Source of the DNA: Siminovitchia sediminis
GTDB lineage: Bacteria > Bacillota > Bacilli > Bacillales > Bacillaceae_C
DNA: 64,000 nt
Reading direction: 5' to 3'
Assembly: GCF_042680885.1 (NCBI RefSeq)
Contig: NZ_JBHUEO010000121.1
Span: 94,544-158,543, forward strand
Part shown: one piece after another, positions 60,928 to 64,000 of the stretch
Layout of the letters: each line of letters starts with the position of its first letter
How positions within the stretch are numbered: the first letter of the stretch is position 1
Made by a program: the position numbers and the translations under genes
The notes under the pieces: model-generated
Told to the model about the DNA's origin: nothing
Databases searched by the model: none
The model's input: only the letters and a program-made list of their open reading frames with translations

Positions 60928-62412
60928 ATGATGACAACAAGTGAAACTCTGGCAATTCATCCAAAAGTAAGTGAGTTTATCAAGGGACCCGTAAAGCTGT
61001 TCATTGACGGCGGGTGGCATGAATCCGCTGAAGGACAGACGTTTGAAACGATAAACCCTGCAACAGGCGAAGTATTGGCTCATGTATATGAAGCTCGTGA
61101 AAATGATATTGACAAAGCGGTAGAAGCTGCGGTTAAAGCGTTTGAAGAAGGTCCCTGGTCCAGAATCAGCCCGGCCGATCGTGCCAAACTCATGCATAAG
61201 CTGGCGGATTTAATGGAAAGAGACTTTGAAGTTCTGGCGCAGCTGGATACACTGGACAACGGTAAACCAATTCAAGAAATGAGAAACGCTGATTTGCCGG
61301 GTGCCATTGAACAGCTTAGGTATTTCGCAGGCTGGACAACAAAAATGACCGGCCAGACTATACCGGTATCCAATTCGTTCTTTAACTATACACGCCACGA
61401 ACCGGTTGGAGTGGTAGGACAGATTATTCCATGGAACTTCCCAATTATGATGGCCTTATGGAAAATCGCACCGGCACTGGCTACAGGCTGTACGATTATC
61501 CTGAAACCGGCTGAACAAACACCGCTGTCTGCCCTATATTTGGGTAAGTTGATTGAGGAAGCAGGATTCCCGGATGGCGTCATCAATATTGTTCCGGGTT
61601 TCGGAAAATCTGCAGGAGATGCGCTTGTTAAACATTCAAAGGTAAATAAAATTGCGTTCACCGGCTCCACGGCTGTCGGAAAATCCATTATGAAAACAGC
61701 AGCGGATACGATGAAGCGCGTGACACTGGAGCTTGGAGGAAAATCACCTAATATCATCTTGCCGGATGCAGATTTGGATAAGGCGATTCCTGGTGTATTC
61801 AACGGAATTATGGCTAACCAGGGTGAGGTGTGCTGTGCGGGATCCAGGGCGTTTATTCCGGAGCAAATCTATGATGAGGTCATGGAAAGGCTCGCCGATT
61901 ATGCAAAAAAAGTGAAACTCGGAAACGGATTGGCTGAAGATACAGAAATGGGACCGCTCGTTTCCCAAAGGCAGCATGACATTGTTACTTCTTACATTCA
62001 AAAAGGAATTGATGAGGGAGCGAAGCTTTGGGCAGGGGGAGAAAGCCTGGACAAAGGATATTTCGTGCAGCCGACTGTTTTTGAAGCAGAAGATCATATG
62101 TCTATTGCTAGAGAAGAAATTTTCGGACCTGTTGTAGCCTGCATGCCATACAAAACAATGGATGAGGTCATCGAGCGTGCCAATAACAGCCCTTATGGCC
62201 TTGGGGCGGGACTTTGGACGGAGAGTCTAAAGAACGCTCATGTCATTGCCGGTAAATTAAAAGCTGGTTCTGTATGGGTAAACTGCTATAATCTCACGAA
62301 TGCAGCCATGCCGTTTGGCGGTTATAAGCAATCAGGGATCGGCCGAGAAATGGGTTCTTATGCATTAGAAAACTATACAGAAGTAAAGAGTGTATGGGTG
62401 AACTTAGATTAA
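60928..62412 (+). CDS. aldehyde dehydrogenase (DhaS/aminobutyraldehyde-type)
   Basis: A 494-residue aldehyde dehydrogenase. IIPWNFPIMMALWKIAPALATG binds the cofactor, RVTLELGGKSPNIIL holds the general base, and the catalytic Cys is in NQGEVCCAGSRAFI (about Cys302/303). The NAD-binding REEIFGPVVACM and end motif GGYKQSGIGREMG are complete. AAAAGGGG precedes two adjacent ATG codons, 60928 and 60931; either may be used. The reading frame extends upstream into the repeat DNA, but that part is not coding. It would oxidise 4-aminobutanal to 4-aminobutyrate behind the aminotransferase. Repeat insertion has separated it from that gene. Confidence 0.9.
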   Translation: MMTTSETLAIHPKVSEFIKGPVKLFIDGGWHESAEGQTFETINPATGEVLAHVYEARENDIDKAVEAAVKAFEEGPWSRISPADRAKLMHKLADLMERDFEVLAQLDTLDNGKPIQEMRNADLPGAIEQLRYFAGWTTKMTGQTIPVSNSFFNYTRHEPVGVVGQIIPWNFPIMMALWKIAPALATGCTIILKPAEQTPLSALYLGKLIEEAGFPDGVINIVPGFGKSAGDALVKHSKVNKIAFTGSTAVGKSIMKTAADTMKRVTLELGGKSPNIILPDADLDKAIPGVFNGIMANQGEVCCAGSRAFIPEQIYDEVMERLADYAKKVKLGNGLAEDTEMGPLVSQRQHDIVTSYIQKGIDEGAKLWAGGESLDKGYFVQPTVFEAEDHMSIAREEIFGPVVACMPYKTMDEVIERANNSPYGLGAGLWTESLKNAHVIAGKLKAGSVWVNCYNLTNAAMPFGGYKQSGIGREMGSYALENYTEVKSVWVNLD

Positions 62413-62420
62413 TAGAGGAA

Positions 62421-62443
62421 TGCCCGGCTGTAACTGCCGGGCA
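62421..62443. terminator. GC-rich hairpin after the aldehyde dehydrogenase
   Basis: TGCCCGGC pairs with GCCGGGCA. No T-run follows, so it could be attenuating or mRNA-stabilising rather than a full stop. Confidence 0.4.
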
Positions 62444-62518
62444 GGGCTCCTCCATGGCATTCCATAAGTGAACACCGATTGAAAACGGATTCAACTACAC
62501 CTGAGAGGTAGGATGACG

Positions 62519-63856
62519 ATGGATCAAAACAATAAGATTGAGAGAAAGTTAACTTTGATGCATGTTGTGGCCATCGGATTGGCTTATATGTCGCCTATGG
62601 CTGTTTTTGATACTTTTGGTATCGCTTCCGATGTATCTTCCGGGCACGTGCCTGCTGCCTATATTGTTGTATTTATTGCTATTTTATTTACAGCATTGAG
62701 CTACGGAAAGCTGGTCAGGCAATTCCCAAATGCGGGTTCGGTTTACACGTACACGAGGAATATTATAAATCCATATTTAGGTGTCATTGTCGGCTGGGTG
62801 ACCTTTATTGCGTATATTGCGCTTCCGATGATCAATGCCCTGCTGGCGGATATTTATCTTTCTGCAGGTTTTCCGGGAATTCCCGGCTGGGTTTGGATCG
62901 TAGGATTGATCGCCATCATCAGCTTTTTAAATATTTTTGGGGTAAGAATCGCTGCATCTGTCAATATGCTGCTTGTTGTCTTCCAAGCGCTGGTAGGTAT
63001 CATCTTTACGATTCTGACGATCCGATCTATTATTAACGGCCCCGAGAGCTTTATTGCGATTGGAGATATTTTCCCATCCGGAGAAGAATTTTCCGGTTTA
63101 TTCGGAGCAGCAGCGTTACTGGCTCTCTCCTTTATAGGGTTTGATGCGATCACTACCCTGTCTGAAGATACGGTAAAACCGAAGAAAACCATTCCAAAAG
63201 CCATTCTTCTTGTGGCAGGGATCGGCGGCGTTTTCTTCTTCAGCGTAACGTATTTTATGCAGTCTTTATATCCGGATGTGTCTATTTTTAACGATATTGA
63301 AGGGGCTTCACCTGAAATTGCTATGATGATCGGCGGAAACCTCTTCTTGTCATTTTTCCTTGCAGGCGCATTGTTCTCGGTCTTTGCTTCCGGATTGGCT
63401 GCCCAGCTCAGCGCATCAAGACTTCTGTATGCGATGGGAAGGGACGGGGTACTTCCAAAGAAATTTTTCGGCAAACTACACCCGAAATACAATTCACCGG
63501 TCAACAATATTCTGTTGGTTGGATTGTTGTCACTATCTGCCATATTCCTAAGCCTTGAGGCGGCAACGTCCCTGATTAATGTCGGCGCATTTACGGCATT
63601 TTCGTTTGTCAACCTTTGTGTCATTATTAACTTTTTCAGGCATCAAGGTCCGCGTACATTGGGTTATACGATTAGCAGCCTTATATTTCCTGCGATCGGA
63701 TTGGCGTTTGTTGTCTATCTATGGGCTAATCTGGATATTTTCTCTATTATTGCGGGAATCGTGTGGGCATTGCTCGGTGTGATTTACCTAGCGTTTACGA
63801 CGGACTTTTTCAAGAAAGAACCGCCGCAAATCGCTTTTGATGAATTGGAAGCATAA
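62519..63856 (+). CDS. APC-family amino acid/polyamine permease
   Basis: A 445-residue membrane protein with twelve predicted helices of the amino acid-polyamine-organocation superfamily. The helix-1 motif VVAIGLAYMSPMAVFDTFG, the SYGKLVRQFPNAGSVYTYTR stretch, and the helix-6/7 region FIGFDAITTLSEDTVKPKKTIPKA are typical. It is close in look to putrescine importers (PuuP-type). AGAGGTAGG stands before ATG 62519; the ATG at 62513 is directly on this site. It follows the aldehyde dehydrogenase by about 100 bases and would bring agmatine or putrescine in for the pathway. Confidence 0.88.
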   Translation: MDQNNKIERKLTLMHVVAIGLAYMSPMAVFDTFGIASDVSSGHVPAAYIVVFIAILFTALSYGKLVRQFPNAGSVYTYTRNIINPYLGVIVGWVTFIAYIALPMINALLADIYLSAGFPGIPGWVWIVGLIAIISFLNIFGVRIAASVNMLLVVFQALVGIIFTILTIRSIINGPESFIAIGDIFPSGEEFSGLFGAAALLALSFIGFDAITTLSEDTVKPKKTIPKAILLVAGIGGVFFFSVTYFMQSLYPDVSIFNDIEGASPEIAMMIGGNLFLSFFLAGALFSVFASGLAAQLSASRLLYAMGRDGVLPKKFFGKLHPKYNSPVNNILLVGLLSLSAIFLSLEAATSLINVGAFTAFSFVNLCVIINFFRHQGPRTLGYTISSLIFPAIGLAFVVYLWANLDIFSIIAGIVWALLGVIYLAFTTDFFKKEPPQIAFDELEA

Positions 63857-63875
63857 TCATATCTACTTTGGGATG

Positions 63876-63926
63876 GGGCTGTCCAGAAAGTCAGTAAAAA
63901 CTGATTTTCTGTGACAGCCCTATTTT
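63876..63926 (+). terminator. terminator of the permease unit
   Basis: GGGCTGTC and AGAAA.TCAG pair with CTGATTTTCT and GACAGCCC to form a long stem, followed by TATTTTGTT. The last 70 bases of the window show no gene. Confidence 0.8.
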
Positions 63927-64000
63927 GTTTAGTTCTAAAAAAGGCATACAAAAAAATCGCCCTTTCTAGTAAAATGTAAGTTACCACACCAACATTTTAG

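Overview
The window looks like a chromosome segment from a spore-forming Bacillaceae relative (low-GC Firmicutes). Supporting signs are AGGAGG-type ribosome sites, frequent TTG starts, a PrkD/YbdM-type kinase, Spo0M-like, YkvA-like and YolD-like proteins, SigL-type (sigma-54) regulation, and Mn2+ and c-di-GMP riboswitches of Bacillus type. All assignments come from reading the sequence and from memory of the families; no database search was run.

Layout. (1) 1-9.8 kb is core chromosome: a partial alpha/beta hydrolase, an AIM24 protein, a SEC-C/TPR protein, a DedA protein, a PrkD-like kinase, and a Mn2+-riboswitch (yybP-ykoY type) unit feeding a Spo0M-like and a YkvA-like gene. It ends with a c-di-GMP-I riboswitch in front of an EAL phosphodiesterase, followed by a possible SwrA-like motility protein. 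(2) 9.87-54.49 kb is an accessory block made of two tandem integrative elements in the 3' end of a tRNA-Pro(GGG) gene. A direct repeat of the tRNA 3' half plus its terminator occurs at 9.82-9.91, 30.06-30.15 and 54.40-54.49 kb; only the right copy is a whole tRNA. (3) 54.5-64 kb returns to core metabolism.

Element A (9.9-30.1 kb) has only the tail of an integrase. It carries transport and catabolism: an OpuC-type osmolyte ABC transporter, a luciferase-like flavin monooxygenase with a flavin reductase, an aldehyde dehydrogenase, a YtcJ-like amidohydrolase, a 4-oxalocrotonate tautomerase-like protein, a GAF/PucR-type regulator and a BCCT transporter. A second unit has a TPP-dependent enzyme and another aldehyde dehydrogenase. 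Many decayed pieces lie around these: hemA, a monooxygenase, two regulator copies, a flavin reductase and an amino-acid dehydrogenase. The likely theme is uptake and oxidative cleavage of a betaine-like compound, which is inference.

Element B (30.1-54.5 kb) has an intact tyrosine integrase, two excisionase-like proteins, a P4/D5-type primase-helicase with a TGGACA-repeat region that may be its origin, a Replic_Relax protein and a serine recombinase. Its right half is defence-like: a complete type I restriction-modification system (hsdR-hsdM-hsdS), a membrane-anchored PIN-like protein facing it, an unassigned two-gene unit with a multi-span membrane protein, and a possible scrap of a type III methylase.

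The right-hand segment encodes a coherent agmatine/putrescine route. It has agmatine deiminase, a sigma-54 activator, a -24/-12 promoter, an M20-family carbamoyl-amide hydrolase, a class III aminotransferase, an aldehyde dehydrogenase and an APC permease. The M20 enzyme may take the place of the usual N-carbamoylputrescine amidase.
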